From assembly GCA_007844125.1 (NCBI GenBank), contig CM017573.1:6066686-6130685 (forward strand): a stretch of DNA of 64,000 bases, written 5' to 3'. This DNA is from Sinonovacula constricta. Lineage: Eukaryota; Mollusca; Bivalvia; Cardiida; Solecurtidae. The translations under genes were made by a program, and so were the position numbers. Shown here piece after piece: positions 46,466 through 56,914 of this stretch; the stretch's first letter is position 1; each line of letters starts with the position of its first letter. The notes under the pieces are model-generated. The model was given only the letters and a program-made list of their open reading frames with translations, ran no database searches and was not told the origin of the DNA.

Positions 46466-47177
46466 TTTGTTGGGTTTATCGTCCCACCAACAGTATTTCA
46501 GTTATCTGAAGACGGTGTCCACTTGAAGCAGATATAGTGCTGCCTTCACTGTGTATAGCATGTTTGTTTATTGGGTTTATCGCTCCACCAACAGTATTTC
46601 AGTTATCTGAAGACGGTGTCCACTTGAAGCAGATATAGTGCTGCCTTCACTGTGTATAGCATGTTTGTTTTTTGGGTTTATCGCTCCACCAACAGTATTT
46701 CAGTTATCTGAAGACGGTGTCCACTTCAAGCAGATATAGTGCTGCCTTCACTGTGTATAGCATGTTTGTTTATTGGGTTTATCGCTCCACCAACAGTATT
46801 TCAGTTATCTGAAGACGGTGTCCACTTCAAGCAGATATAGTGCTGCCTTCACTGTGTATAGCATGTTTGTTTATTGGGTTTATCGCTCCACCAACAGTAT
46901 TTCAGTTATCTGAAGACGGTGTCCACTTCAAGCAGATATATTGCTGCCTTCACTGTGTATAGCATGCCGTGAACACCTGTCATGATACCACGCCCAATCA
47001 CATTATCCTGACACCGGGCCAACCAGTCGTGGAACTGCCCTTATATTTGTTTGAGCGTTAGCAAGGGAGCCATACCACTACCATTTTTACGACTTTAGGC
47101 ATGTCGCGGCCCGGGATCGAAGCCGGGGCCTCCCGTACCTGGAGCCGACGCTCTACCGATTGCACTACCAGGTCCGG
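46466..47177 (-). mobile_element. SINE-C with five modules
   Basis: Modules start near 46466 (truncated), 46561, 46662, 46763 and 46864, exactly 101 bp apart. They share the array-specific variants TCGCTCCACC and GAAGACGGTGTCCACTTCAAG. The body and full head end GCACTACCAGGTCCGGCCG as read on +. Confidence 0.93.
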
Positions 47178-47296
47178 CCGATGAAGTAAACACAAAAATA
47201 AATACACCAATCAAAAGTCTTAAAGACTTATTTTTTTTAATCCCCACACTTGTACTTTTAAAAAGGTAATCATCATTATATCCATACGGGCTGCAA

Positions 47297-47413
47297 TAGC
47301 TGACTAGTCGGTGTCAGTATAATGGACCATCCGGGTTCAGTCCCTGGACACCTCATTAGTGCCCCTTTGTTATAATTTGTAGAAATGTCGCTGCACAGTA
47401 TCGGCAAAAATGG
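47297..47413 (+). mobile_element. SINE-A 3' fragment
   Basis: From TGACTAGTCGGTGTCAGTAT to GCACAGTATCGGCAAAAATG; head absent. Confidence 0.85.
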
Positions 47414-48115
47414 CGACAGGTACCATTGTATCTTCCACCCACACAAATCGATTAGTGACGAAGTTAACATTCCTTCCAGTACACAAAATTAATCATTTTT
47501 TAAAAAAAAATAAAAATAAATCGTCTTTACACATAATGCGCGATTACTGTTATTCAACAACCATGAGAAAGCAAATTGCTGTCCGGACAAAACATTTTAT
47601 TTTCTTCAACAATTAGCATTATTTGTTTATGTCTAGTTGAGTCATCGTCATAACAACGATCATTCTGTTATCTGGAGACGGTAACGCGCATTTTGATTGG
47701 CTGACAGATAGGTGGCGGTAATCGTTTAAGGGAGTATATTAAATGCCGAAATTTGCATGTTCTGACGGTGACGCCCTCGTACACAATGTTTCGTATAATT
47801 AGAATACAATGTTTTTACGGTCAGACGGGTAGTATGTTGCAGGTAATTAAAATTGTAATATGACATGCGAGCCATAACAAATGCTGTATCGTCCCCCGCA
47901 AAGTTAAATGAGGTATATAACGCTCATGCAAATTATTCAGACATGGGTACAAAGGAATAACCTTCAACTTTAGAGCTGGGTGAATAAAAAAATGTTTTTT
48001 ATGTGTTCATCTATCCATACTGCTCATAGTACAAGGTAAAGTACAAGTAAGGTAACAATTCTTATAGAGAAATTTTATTACCTAAAAAAGAGGTATTGAA
48101 ATAAAAAACAAAACA
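47414..48115. other. AT-rich, nothing recognised
   Basis: No repeat match or coding signal. Confidence 0.5.
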
Positions 48116-48119
48116 CGCC

Positions 48120-48480
48120 CTTTGTCATGGCCCGGGTTCGCGCCCACCAGGCCCGAGCCCAATAGGTGTGAGGCGAGCAAGTCACGGTCCTTAACTCTGA
48201 CCATGGCTCGATCCCACGCGATGAGAGGCGAGCAAGTCAGTGAGTCCTTAACTCTGACACGAGCTCCAGCCCACGCGGTGAGAGGCGAGCAAATCAGTGG
48301 GTCCTTAACTCTGACACTAGCTCCAGCCCACGCGGTGAGAGGCGAGCAAGTCAGTGAGTCCTTAACTCTGACACGTGCTCGAGCCCACGCGGTGAGAGGC
48401 GAGCAAATCAGGCTGTTCTTCACCATGATTCGGGCTCGAGCCTACGCGGTGAGAGGCAAGCAGGTAGAGTTAAGCCAGTG
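48120..48480. repeat. 57-bp tandem repeat, about 5.5 units, with a tRNA T-arm-like core
   Basis: Units start at GAGGCGAGCAA (48168, 48225, 48282, 48339, 48396). Each holds CTTAACTCTGACACG, then GCTCCAGCCCACGCGGTGAG. Read in reverse, CTCACCGCGTGGGCTCGAGC resembles the T-arm side of the SINE-B head (CACCGCGTGGGTTCGAGTCC). The unit is 19 codons, so a 154-codon plus frame (48122-48586) stays open. I regard it as a by-product. Confidence 0.85.
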
Positions 48481-48589
48481 GATCTGCCACATGGCCTCGG
48501 GCGCCCCAGAGGAGTTAGCGTCTTCGATTTATAACTCACCAGCCCTCTCCAAATGGGTTCGATCCCCAGTTAGAGTGGAATCCTGAAGT

Positions 48590-48993
48590 GCCATATCAGC
48601 AATTCCTGTGTGCGACAGTGACTTGCATATTTTTCTTTGATATTTCTTTTCCAACAATAGTTAACTGACAAAAAATAGAGTCTTTTTTTCAAGTAAAAAA
48701 TGCGATTGACAAGGTTGAGGGTTCGGTTACCTGCTTGACATGCTAGTTTATTGACAATATTGTTTACTAAGTTTTATCGCATTAATACGGTAAATAAGAA
48801 CTGGATCTACTCAGGAAGTATGTAAGTCTGTAGGTAGATTCTAAATTGAAAAACCTTATTTTCAAAGCAATTTCGAACGAATAGTTATTTAAAAACTTCT
48901 AAAGTGAAAGCTCTTGTCGCCAACTTGCCTGCACTTAATTCAACTCGCTACATACTGTATTAGTCCGCCCAGAAACAACAACAAAATACAAGG
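48590..48993. other. Nothing recognised
   Basis: AT-rich spacer. Confidence 0.45.
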
Positions 48994-49435
48994 CCGGACC
49001 TAGTAGCGCAATCGGTTGAGCGTCGGTTCCAGGTACGGGAGGCCCGGGATTCGAGCACGGGGCGCTACATACCAAAGTAGTTAAAAATGGTAGTGGTATA
49101 GCTCCCTTGCTAACGCTCAATCAAATATGAGGGTAGTTTCACGACTGGTTGACCCGGTGTCAGGATAATGTAACCGGGCGTGGTGTCATGCCGGGTGTTG
49201 ACGGTAAGCTATACACAGTCCTGGCAGCACTGTATCTGCTTCAAGCGGACACCTTCGCCGTCTGTTGGTGGGACGATAAACCCAATAAACAAACATGCTA
49301 TACACAGTGAAGGCAGCACTATATCTGCTTCAAGTGGACACCGTCTCCAGATAACTGGAATACTGTTGGTGGGACGATAAACCTAAAAAACAAAACAACA
49401 ACAACAACAACAACAAAAACAACAACAACATAAAA
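48994..49435 (+). mobile_element. SINE-C in plus orientation, two modules and an (AAC)n tail
   Basis: Reads directly: head CCGGACCTAGTAGCGCAATC GGTTGAGCG with box B GGGATTCGAGCAC; body GTTGACCCGGTGTCAGGATA; two modules (about 49205-49293 and 49294-49390), each ending GGGACGATAAACC; then an AAC-rich tail (49390-49435). AACAACAACAAAATAC before the head resembles the tail end and may be part of a target duplication. This copy shows the true 5' to 3' order of the family. Confidence 0.92.
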
Positions 49436-50094
49436 CACAGGTTTAAAACACGGAAATTCCCAAACTGGTTTGCCCATTGACTGCCCCTTTCAGCGTCATG
49501 ACTGTGGATTTAGCCTTCTGTCCGGCATCACCTCTAAATTTCCCGACGAGGTTCATGTCCTGTTTTAAATGTACTGGAATATATGGCCAACAAACATTGA
49601 CACTCTTTTTTCTCCATATTATACAATGTCATTTGGTCGACCATGTCCTGTCAGGGGGTGTGGGGTGTGTGTAACTAGGCATTTTACGATGTGTACGCAT
49701 GTTAGCTAGAGGTGGGATGGGTGTGTGTGTGTGTGTGTGTGGGGGGGGGGGCACCGGTTCCATAACGATGGCATACTGGTGGCATACATTCTCTGAAACT
49801 TTTGTGTATCTATATCGAACGTGGTGGCAATATGTAATTTGCAATTCTGTGCATATCCCTATATATGATACAGATAAGTTTTAATCGTCCTAAGGACGGA
49901 ATTAACTAAGAAGTTCTAATTTTAAATACACGAATAAAAGTGATGAAAAATGCCTAATACCAAAAAAGCGCGGGGATACAGAAAGGTATCTTGATCGATT
50001 TTGCAATTTAGCATTTTTATTGTGCATGTAATGGTAGCAGTTTATCGCAATTTATAAACATCTTATTTATACAAAGATATAAAGGATCTGATAT
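49436..50094. other. Unrecognised; GT/G simple repeat at 49720-49752
   Basis: (GT)n followed by an 11-base G run. Near 49888, CCTAAGGACGGAATTAACTAAGAAGTTCTAAT resembles an RQ-A terminus and may be a decayed end. Confidence 0.45.
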
Positions 50095-50203
50095 GAGTGT
50101 TCATTTGATACTGAAAATATTAAACGAGGTGAAACGAGACTGTCGAGTTTCGTATCATATTAGACAACGAGTTTAATATTTTCAGTATCTAATAAACACG
50201 AAC
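50095..50203. repeat. Hairpin, about 31-bp arms
   Basis: TTTGATACTGAAAATATTAAAC at 50104-50125 pairs with GTTTAATATTTTCAGTATCT at 50171-50190, extended by partial matches (GAGTGTTCA / AAACACGAAC). Confidence 0.85.
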
Positions 50204-50271
50204 ATTAGATTCTATTTATCACATAACTAATAATAATAACTAATATAATCCGTTTTTGTTTGTTGTTTATT

Positions 50272-50581
50272 GTTTACTGGGTTTATCGTCCAGCCAACAG
50301 TATTTCAGTTATCTGGAGACGGTGTCCACTTGAAGCAGACATAGTGCTGCCTTCACTGTGTATAGCATGCCGTGAACACCTGGCATGATACCACACCCAG
50401 TCACATTATCCTGACACTGGGCCAACCAGTCGTGAAACTACCCTTATATTTGCTTGAGCGTTAGTAAGGGAGCTATACCACTACCATTTTTAACGACTTT
50501 GGTATGTCGCGGCCCGGGATCGAACCCGGGGCCTCCCGCACCTGGAGCCGACGCTCTACCGATTGCGCTACCAGGTCCGGT
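50272..50581 (-). mobile_element. SINE-C with one module
   Basis: Module, body and complete head. The head has box B GGGATCGAACCCGG and ends GCGCTACCAGGTCCGG as read on +. GTTTTTGTT-GTTGTTTA-like sequence on both sides may be the target duplication. Confidence 0.93.
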
Positions 50582-50774
50582 AACTGTTTTTGTTGTTGTT
50601 TACCAAGCATCATCCTTTTATAGTGTGAACAGTCAATCTTGACATGTGTAATTCGGTTTGGGAGAATCCGCACAAGAAATAGTTCCACACTTTTCTCGAC
50701 CATTTTAAATAAAAAGGGAAGATTCGTTTATAACATGACTAAAATGTTATTTTTTATTAATTAAAATGAAACTG
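50582..50774. other. Nothing recognised
   Basis: Short spacer. Confidence 0.4.
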
Positions 50775-51010
50775 TCCAGCAAAATGCATAAAATTGCGAC
50801 AAAAAAGTGATCGGGAAATGACGTGTACACCATACATACTAAATGACGTCACACAACGATAACTAACTAGTGTGTTACTAAAAATAACGCATGAATGTTA
50901 CCTCACGCTCCGCGGTAGGTTATGTGATAAAAGATTTTTTTCTGCAGATTTAATCTTTATAGGTTTTCATTCTTTGGGGACATTATGTACGCAGCTGCGT
51001 ATTCAGCACC
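50775..51010. repeat. Interspersed repeat H, short copy
   Basis: GCATAAAATTGCGACAAAAA, AAATGACGTCACAC and TTCATTCTTTGGGGACATTA match 24120-24825 with the middle deleted. Confidence 0.7.
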
Positions 51011-51394
51011 TGTAACTGGGGTCTGAACGCAGGAATAACCCGTCGTTGCGAAAGGAAAATAAATTGCTAACAGACGCATACCATTACGAACTACGAAAAA
51101 TCGAAAAGCGCCAAAATACTAAAAAATGTCGATGTCTAACCCATTAGTTTTAGTCACTACCAAGCAAGACAACGTATTTATTTCATTTTCTTTCCTCTCT
51201 TTTTGGGGCGGAAGAGGCCCTAAAATGCACCAGAACCAGTCAGGTGGGGGTGTGCCCCGGACCCAACTAATAATTGTGCGCAACGTAAAAAACGACCCAG
51301 ATATGCGCCTGGCTGAACTATAGTAGAATGAAACCAGACCAACAACCTTTAGAAATAATTTAGTTCCAAATCAAATGCAAGAAGAGCCAGGATG
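51011..51394. other. Nothing recognised
   Basis: A short plus frame (51126-51323) shows no domain. Confidence 0.4.
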
Positions 51395-51812
51395 TGAGAC
51401 ATCAAAGGCGCCGTAGAGAGCACTCGTTTTACAGAAGATGACTATCCTGGGAACTAAACACTCTCTTACTCTGTTGATTAACATTGTTACATAAACATTT
51501 GACAGTAACGAACCATAACTCTGATGTTGGTTTTCCTTGTTCTCTGCTACATCTGTTTTTACAAGCTGCATTTCTAACATCGGCAAACTCGGTTTCTTTT
51601 GTTAAACAAAACTTTCCAAAACAGCTACGTTTTTTATGCTACTTTTTATAATAGCAAACTACACTTTATTGTTGCAAGCTACCCTGTTTAAAAACGGAAC
51701 ACTTGGTTCTTTTCTCTGAATTGTGTCTCAAGGAACACCTCCGACATCGTGTTATTGACTGCTACACTATCGTGCATTCCATACGAGGCACCGCTCTCAA
51801 GAGCAGCGGCAG
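51395..51812. repeat. Interspersed repeat G, copy 2 (inverted relative to 40600-41035)
   Basis: GGCGCCGTAGAGAGCACTCG opens it, and AGATGACTATCCTGGGAACT matches the reverse of AGTTTCCAGGATAGTCATCT near 40970. TGCAAGCTAC and TGCTACA motifs recur. Ends near GGCACCGCTCTCAAG. Confidence 0.75.
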
Positions 51813-52365
51813 TAACTCATACAAGAAAAGCATTGATGCGGAACATCAAAGGGCGACGTAACAATGAGAATTAATATTTATTAGAAATTTAGATATGACT
51901 GATTTATATAAATTAAAATCACTGGAATAATTCAATTCTGGTGTATAAGGCTACTTATATGTACAATTCTAAAAGGTGACAAACATGTCTTCAATAACAA
52001 GTATTACCGTCAGATGTACATTAATGTTTAAAAATTAAAAATACCTCGTTTGCGTGGAAGTTACAAACAAAGAACAAATACAAATAAATATAAAAATAAC
52101 ACCATTTACCGAATTAGGACCCGTATATTGGGAACGTGTAAATCGCGAAACTTCCGAAATTCGAAACACCTCGCCCATTTTCGCTCGATCATTCACTAGC
52201 TAGAACGAGAATGTCCGAGGACATCCGCTCGCATGTCCAAAAAATTTCAGCATTCGATATAATGGCGGCGCGCTTCAGAACACGAACGCCCAATACGTCA
52301 ACACAAGACTGGGCGAACAATATTTGTGGATGAACGTTCAAACGAACTACTTTCAAACTCTGCTA
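51813..52365. other. Unrecognised, with a 23-codon ATG frame at 52262-52333
   Basis: The frame reads MAARFRTRTPNTSTQDWANN, then ICG and a stop. A shift of one base would extend it as FVDERSNELLSNSA to the poly-C run. The preceding ACACCTCGCCCATTTTCG is similar to inner RQ-A end sequence. It may be a first-exon remnant of another element. Low confidence. Confidence 0.2.
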
Positions 52366-52450
52366 CCCCCCCCCCCCCCCTCCCCCCCCCCCAAAAAAAA
52401 ACAAAAAACAAAACAAACAAAAAACAAAAAAACAAAACAAAAAAAAAACA
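52366..52450. repeat. Poly-C then A/CAAA-rich simple sequence
   Basis: Runs of 14 and 10 C separated by T, then AAAAACAAAAC units. Confidence 0.95.
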
Positions 52451-52459
52451 CTTAAACAA

Positions 52460-53190
52460 TGTGATGACTGTTTGCGCATGCGGAAGCATCAATCCCCAAT
52501 ACTGGCTAGTTGTGAAGCGTTAGAGCGTTAGAGTAAAGAGTCGACGAAAACTTAATGACGTCACTGACTTTGTACACCGAATATTCTTCATTTTTCTTTA
52601 ATTAGGAGCCGCAACTCTATCATGTTAAATTGCATTGTGCGGTCTGGGGTACTTACATGATATGACTGATGTAAAACTGATCAATTTCCATTTTTTGACC
52701 ATTACGAACGTCACAGAGTGCAACATGCACATTATTCTCTATTTAAAATGGGGAAAAGACAAGACTAATTGTTATAGCGTGGACAAAAGCATAAAGAAAC
52801 CACACATTACGTATTATTCTCACACACAGCGCATGAAAATATCTTGTCGAAAAGTAGATAATATATATTCAGTTATTTCATTCAAAAGTAAATAAATAAT
52901 TCAAACTTCTACATCGGTCCGTTTTATGTGGGGAGGATGGGGCATTAAATATCTTGTACATCATTTTGGAAAATAGCTTAAAAAGCAACAAATAAATAAA
53001 TCAACTAAAAAGAAAACTGCTACAGTTAACGGAAAGCTGCCCAGATCTCAGGAAGGGAGTGAGTGGGGCGTAGTGTGTGTGTGTGTGTGGAGGGGGCGGG
53101 GGGCGGGTGCGGGGGATAGTGTGCGCGTAAGAGAGCAAGCGGTAGAGTCGTGGACTTGTGGGATCGAGTCCCTGTCGGCCGAAATATTGA
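52460..53190. other. Mostly unrecognised; GT/GGGC simple repeat and tRNA-like trace
   Basis: TGACGTCA near 52557. GT/G-rich stretch at 53073-53110. GCAAGCGGTAGAGTCGTGGA and GGGATCGAGTCCCTGTC at 53135-53175 look like a collapsed tRNA-like head. Confidence 0.4.
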
Positions 53191-53851
53191 AAGGTGGTTT
53201 TCGACGGTTTGTCTAACTCTAATACATGTAACAACACGGTAACCCCGTTCTGTAAAATGTGTCTCAATTGCTGCAAAACTTATACTTCAGCTTAAGTAAA
53301 GGCTGTTTTAACATTACCCTAATTGTTAGACAATACAAATTGTGAAAAATATGGTGCGCCGCTAAGTCTTGGGTCATCCTCCATCAATAATAAGTCGACA
53401 TCGCCAATTTGACCATAATTGTGTCAGTGCGATATATCAAAAAAGCAACAACAAACAAAAACAAACAACAACAACAAAATAACAAAATTTTATTACCACG
53501 TGTTGCCATATGGTGCTAACTGTCCATTATTTACAAATCTATCAATAAATATCACGGGAATTTCAGAGCTAAAAATAGATATCGACGTTAGTGTTGATTA
53601 CTATGATTGTCATGTAACGTGACATCAAAAGTATGTTGTCACGTGGTTTTCTAAGTCTAAAAATAGCTCACTGTGCAGCGTAGCTCGGATAGGAAATACC
53701 TATTTTTAATGACAAGTTGGGTGTTATGCTTAACATTTCACATGGACATAGGGCACCCAAAATAGGCATTCCGCGGGATCTATTCAGGTAAAAATAAATT
53801 ATTTGTTTGCATAAAAGAAATTAAAATGGTCCAAACTGTCGGATACCACCT
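53191..53851 (+). mobile_element. TTAA-MITE with a SINE-B scrap inside
   Basis: Ends AGGTGGTTTTCGACGGTTTG and CCAAACTGTCGGATACCACC, with TTGA and TTGC at the target sites. A SINE-B 3' scrap with a (CAA)n tail lies at 53382-53480. Confidence 0.8.
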
Positions 53852-53869
53852 TTGCCTGTTCGTTGAGAA

Positions 53870-54040
53870 AACATTCAAGTGAGGAGGTTTACCAGCTAAC
53901 CTGTGGAGCGGTTCTACCAAGACGTAAGTCATCCTTCTATGATGGATGTTGCCAATTTGACCATAATTGTGTTGGTGCGATGTGACAAAAAACAACAACA
54001 AAAACAACAACAAAAAAACAAACAAACAAAAAAAACGTTC
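53870..54040 (+). mobile_element. SINE-B 3' fragment with (AAC)n tail
   Basis: ACCAGCTAACCTGTGGAGCG GTTCTACC, ATTGTGTTGGTGCGATGTGA, then AACAACAACAAAAAC. Parts of the body are deleted. Confidence 0.75.
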
Positions 54041-54070
54041 TTTGTCGCTTGCTATCCTAATCATGGCTCC

Positions 54071-54376
54071 ATTCTCTCACCAGAGGGCGTGCTACACAAG
54101 TTTCGCTTACACCTCTGTCAACGCCCGGTGTACAAGATTCTTGTACAAAATATAAATAATGAATAAAATGCTCGTGAGATTATTTTGAAAATTTGAAAAT
54201 GGGTATTTTTTTTAGAACAATGTTAAAGATATATTTTAACCCAAATTTCTTGGGAACTATTTTGCGGAGGTAAAAATTAAAAATAAGATCACTATCACGT
54301 GTATGAGAACTACTTTTCCCGGCGTTGACAGAGGTGTAAGCGAAACTTGTGTAGCACGCCCTCTGGTGAGAGAATG
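54071..54376 (-). mobile_element. MITE-L copy 3 (interior inverted)
   Basis: TCATGGCTCC repeated at 54061-54070 and 54378-54387. The interior runs opposite to copies 1 and 2 (GTACAAGATTCTTGTAC lies on the left here). Confidence 0.93.
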
Positions 54377-54484
54377 TTCATGGCTCCTGTATGAGCAGAC
54401 AAATGAGTTTTCTAGATTTTTTTTGTTAAACAGCATACCATTTAAAACAGTTAAAAGAACAATAAGGCAAATTCCACCAGGATT

Positions 54485-54620
54485 ATCTGCTAGGGTTCGA
54501 GTCCCGTTCAGGGCGAAGGTGGAAAGGTCTTCAAGCTGAACTGCGGTGCGCCGGTGGTTCTACCCAGACATTTGTTAAAGGTATTCCTTCGCCAAAAAGC
54601 TGGACGTCGCTATAATGACG
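54485..54620 (+). mobile_element. SINE-B, head-truncated
   Basis: GGGTTCGAGTCCCGTTCAGG (box B), TGCGGTGCGCCGGTGGTTCT, AGCTGGACGTCGCTATAATG. Confidence 0.85.
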
Positions 54621-54644
54621 TTAGGATCAAGCAAGTGGAATAGA

Positions 54645-54712
54645 CAATATACAGAATTTGAAAAATGAACACAACTAATGTGTTGTATACTTTAAGGTAG
54701 AAGTATGTGCCA
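54645..54712. repeat. Fragment of the 8491-8700 MITE interior
   Basis: AATTTGAAAAATGAACACAA and GTTGTATACTTTAAGGTAGA match 8520-8580. The next 40 bp, with CATATCTTTTATTAGACTTATAC, may be a LINE 3' end. Confidence 0.55.
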
Positions 54713-54831
54713 AATTTTAAGAACATAAGAGAACATATCTTTTATTAGACTTATACAAAAGTACCTCGTCTCAATACAAGAATACAATTAAATAGGTGTC
54801 TGTCACGTGTCTAGTAACGTACAAGCAAATA

Positions 54832-55086
54832 AACCGGTCGCAATAGCTTAGATGGTAGAGTGTCGGTTTGCGGATCAGGAGGTCGCGGGTTCAAACCCCA
54901 GCCGATCAAACCATTATACTGACACCGACGAGTCAGGCGTAATGCTGTCCCCTTAGCCCCGAGCGTCAGGAGGGAAGCCACTTTTTCCAACTTTAAAGTC
55001 TTTGGTTTGACCCGGCCGGGGTTTTAACCCGCAACCTCCCGATCCGCAATCCGACGCTCTACCATCTGACCTATTGCGGCCGGTAG
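54832..55086. mobile_element. SINE-A foldback: forward head joined to an inverted copy
   Basis: A forward tRNA-like head (54832-54907, CCGGTCGCAATAGCTTAGAT ... GGGTTCAAACCCC) is followed without a gap by a reverse-oriented SINE-A (54908-55086) that ends in its own inverted head, CATCTGACCTATTGCGGCCGG. The two heads are complementary, so the whole can fold. In the reverse copy the body 3' half is missing. Confidence 0.88.
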
Positions 55087-55089
55087 ACG

Positions 55090-56651
55090 ATGGTGAACTG
55101 TGCTAAAATTAGATATCGACGTCAAAGCGGATTAACCATTTGTCGATATTACGTGCTCTTAAAAGTAACTTATCACGTGCTTTTCCCTGTTTATGAGTAA
55201 ATATCACTGCAGCGTGGCTCAGATAGGAATTACCCGTTTACAATGATGCTTCATTGTTCACACAGATCTTGTTTGTTTATTTGTTTGTTTATTGGGTTTA
55301 TCGTTCCACCAACAGTATTTCAGTTATCTGGAGACAGTGTTACTTGAAGCAGATATAGTGCTGCCTTCACTGTGTATAGCATGTTTGTTTATTGGGTTTA
55401 TCGTTCCACCAACAGTATTTCAGATATCTGGAGACAGTGTTACTTGAAGCAGATATAGTGCTGCCTTCACTGTGTATAGCATGTTTATTTATTGGGTTTA
55501 TCGTTCCACCAACAGTATTTCAGTTATCTGGAGACAGTGTTACTTGAAGCAGATATAGTGTTGCCTTCACTGTGTATAGCATGTTTATTTATTGGGTTTA
55601 TCGTTCCACCAACAGTATTTCAGTTATCTGGAGACAGTGTTACTTGAAGCAGATATAGTGTTGCCTTTACTGTGTATAGCATGTTTATTTATTGGGTTTA
55701 TCGTTCCACCAACAGTATTTCATTTATCTGGAGACAGTGTTACTTGAAGCAGATATAGTGCTGCCTTCACTGTGTATAGCATGTTTATTTATTGGGTTTA
55801 TCGTTCCACCAACAGTATTTCAGTTATCTGGAGACAGTGTTACTTGAAGCAGATATAGTGCTGCCTTCACTGTGTATAGCATGTTTATTTATTGGGTTTA
55901 TCGTTCCACCAACAGTATTTCAGTTATCTGGAGACAGTGTTACTTGAAGCAGATATAGTGTTGCCTTCACTGTGTATAGCATGTTTATTTATTGGGTTTA
56001 TCGTTCCACCAACAGTATTTCAGTTATTTGGAGACAGTGTTACTTGAAGCAGATATAGTGCTGCCTTCACTGTGTATAGCATGTTTGTTTATTGGGTTTA
56101 TCGTTCCACCAACAGTATTTCAGTTATCTGGAGACAGTGTTACTTGAAGCAGATATAGTGCTGCCTTCACTGTGTATAGCATGGTTGTTTATTGGGTTTA
56201 TCGTCCCAACAACAGTATTTCAGTTATCTGGAGACGGAGTCCACTTGAATCAGATATAGTGTTGCCTTCACTGTGTATAGCATGTTTGTTTATTGGGTTT
56301 ATCGTTCCACCAACAGTATTTCAGTTATCTGGAGACAGTGTTACTTGAAGCAGATATAGTGCTGCCTTCACTGTTATAGCATGCCGTGAACATCTGGCAT
56401 GATACCACACCCAGTCACATTATCCTGACACCGGGCCAACTAGTCGTGGAACTACCCTTATATTTGCTTGAGCGTTAGCAAGGGAGCTATACCACTACCA
56501 TTTTTAACGACTATGGATCTAACCCGGGGCCTCCCGTACCTGAAGCTGCACAGATCTTGGCATCAATGAACAGGACATTTTAAGATAACTATGACTAATT
56601 TAATTATTTAAGAGAGAAAAAAAAATTGGTCCAAACTGTTGGATATCACCT
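55090..56651 (+). mobile_element. TTAA-MITE split by a SINE-C array
   Basis: Left part 55095-55271 (GCTAAAATTAGATATCGACG, GCAGCGTGGCTCAGATAGGA). Right part 56549-56651 ends CCAAACTGTTGGATATCACC with TTAA at 56652-56655. The left terminal repeat has been replaced by the SINE-A foldback. Confidence 0.82.
55272..56548 (-). mobile_element. SINE-C with an 11-unit array, 11-bp target duplication
   Basis: CACAGATCTTG at 55261-55271 and 56549-56559 fixes the borders of the 1.28-kb insertion. Modules start near 55281, 55381, 55481 and so on at exactly 100-bp spacing, with a 101-bp variant unit at 56181. They share the variants TCGTTCCACC and GACAGTGTTACTTGAAGC. The tenth unit is a different, more typical type (CGTCCCAACAAC, GACGGAGTCCACTTGAATC). 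The body follows, but the tRNA-like head is truncated after CCTCCCGTACCTGAAGC. Confidence 0.95.
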
Positions 56652-56659
56652 TTAAATGT

Positions 56660-56910
56660 ATTACCGAGATGAATTTTTAAAAGCAAAACATCAGCAGCAA
56701 TAACACTCTCTGATCTCAGTTTTTGTTTGTTCGAACCCCTTTGTGGCATTTTTTATTTTCAAGCTGTTTTGAGTATTTTTTTGTTAAATTGACAATTTTG
56801 TTAATTACATTTGCCGTTATTATTACCAAAATCAGATATTGGTGTTCTGTTACCATGACAGTTTTGTGTAAATATTGAGAACAAAACAACAACATTTACA
56901 GACATGGCCG
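56660..56910. other. Nothing recognised
   Basis: AT-rich spacer. Confidence 0.4.
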
Positions 56911-56914
56911 TTAA

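Noticed and set aside
47660..47690. SINE-C-like string TTATCTGGAGACGGT
   Set aside because: Only about 18 bases match, with no module sequence on either side.
48122..48586. 154-codon plus-strand frame with 19-residue repeats
   Set aside because: The 57-bp unit is a multiple of three, so the frame stays open by arithmetic; no domain or start context supports a gene.
50490..50581. Apparent tRNA gene on the minus strand
   Set aside because: It is the head of SINE-C, repeated with the same body at many other sites.
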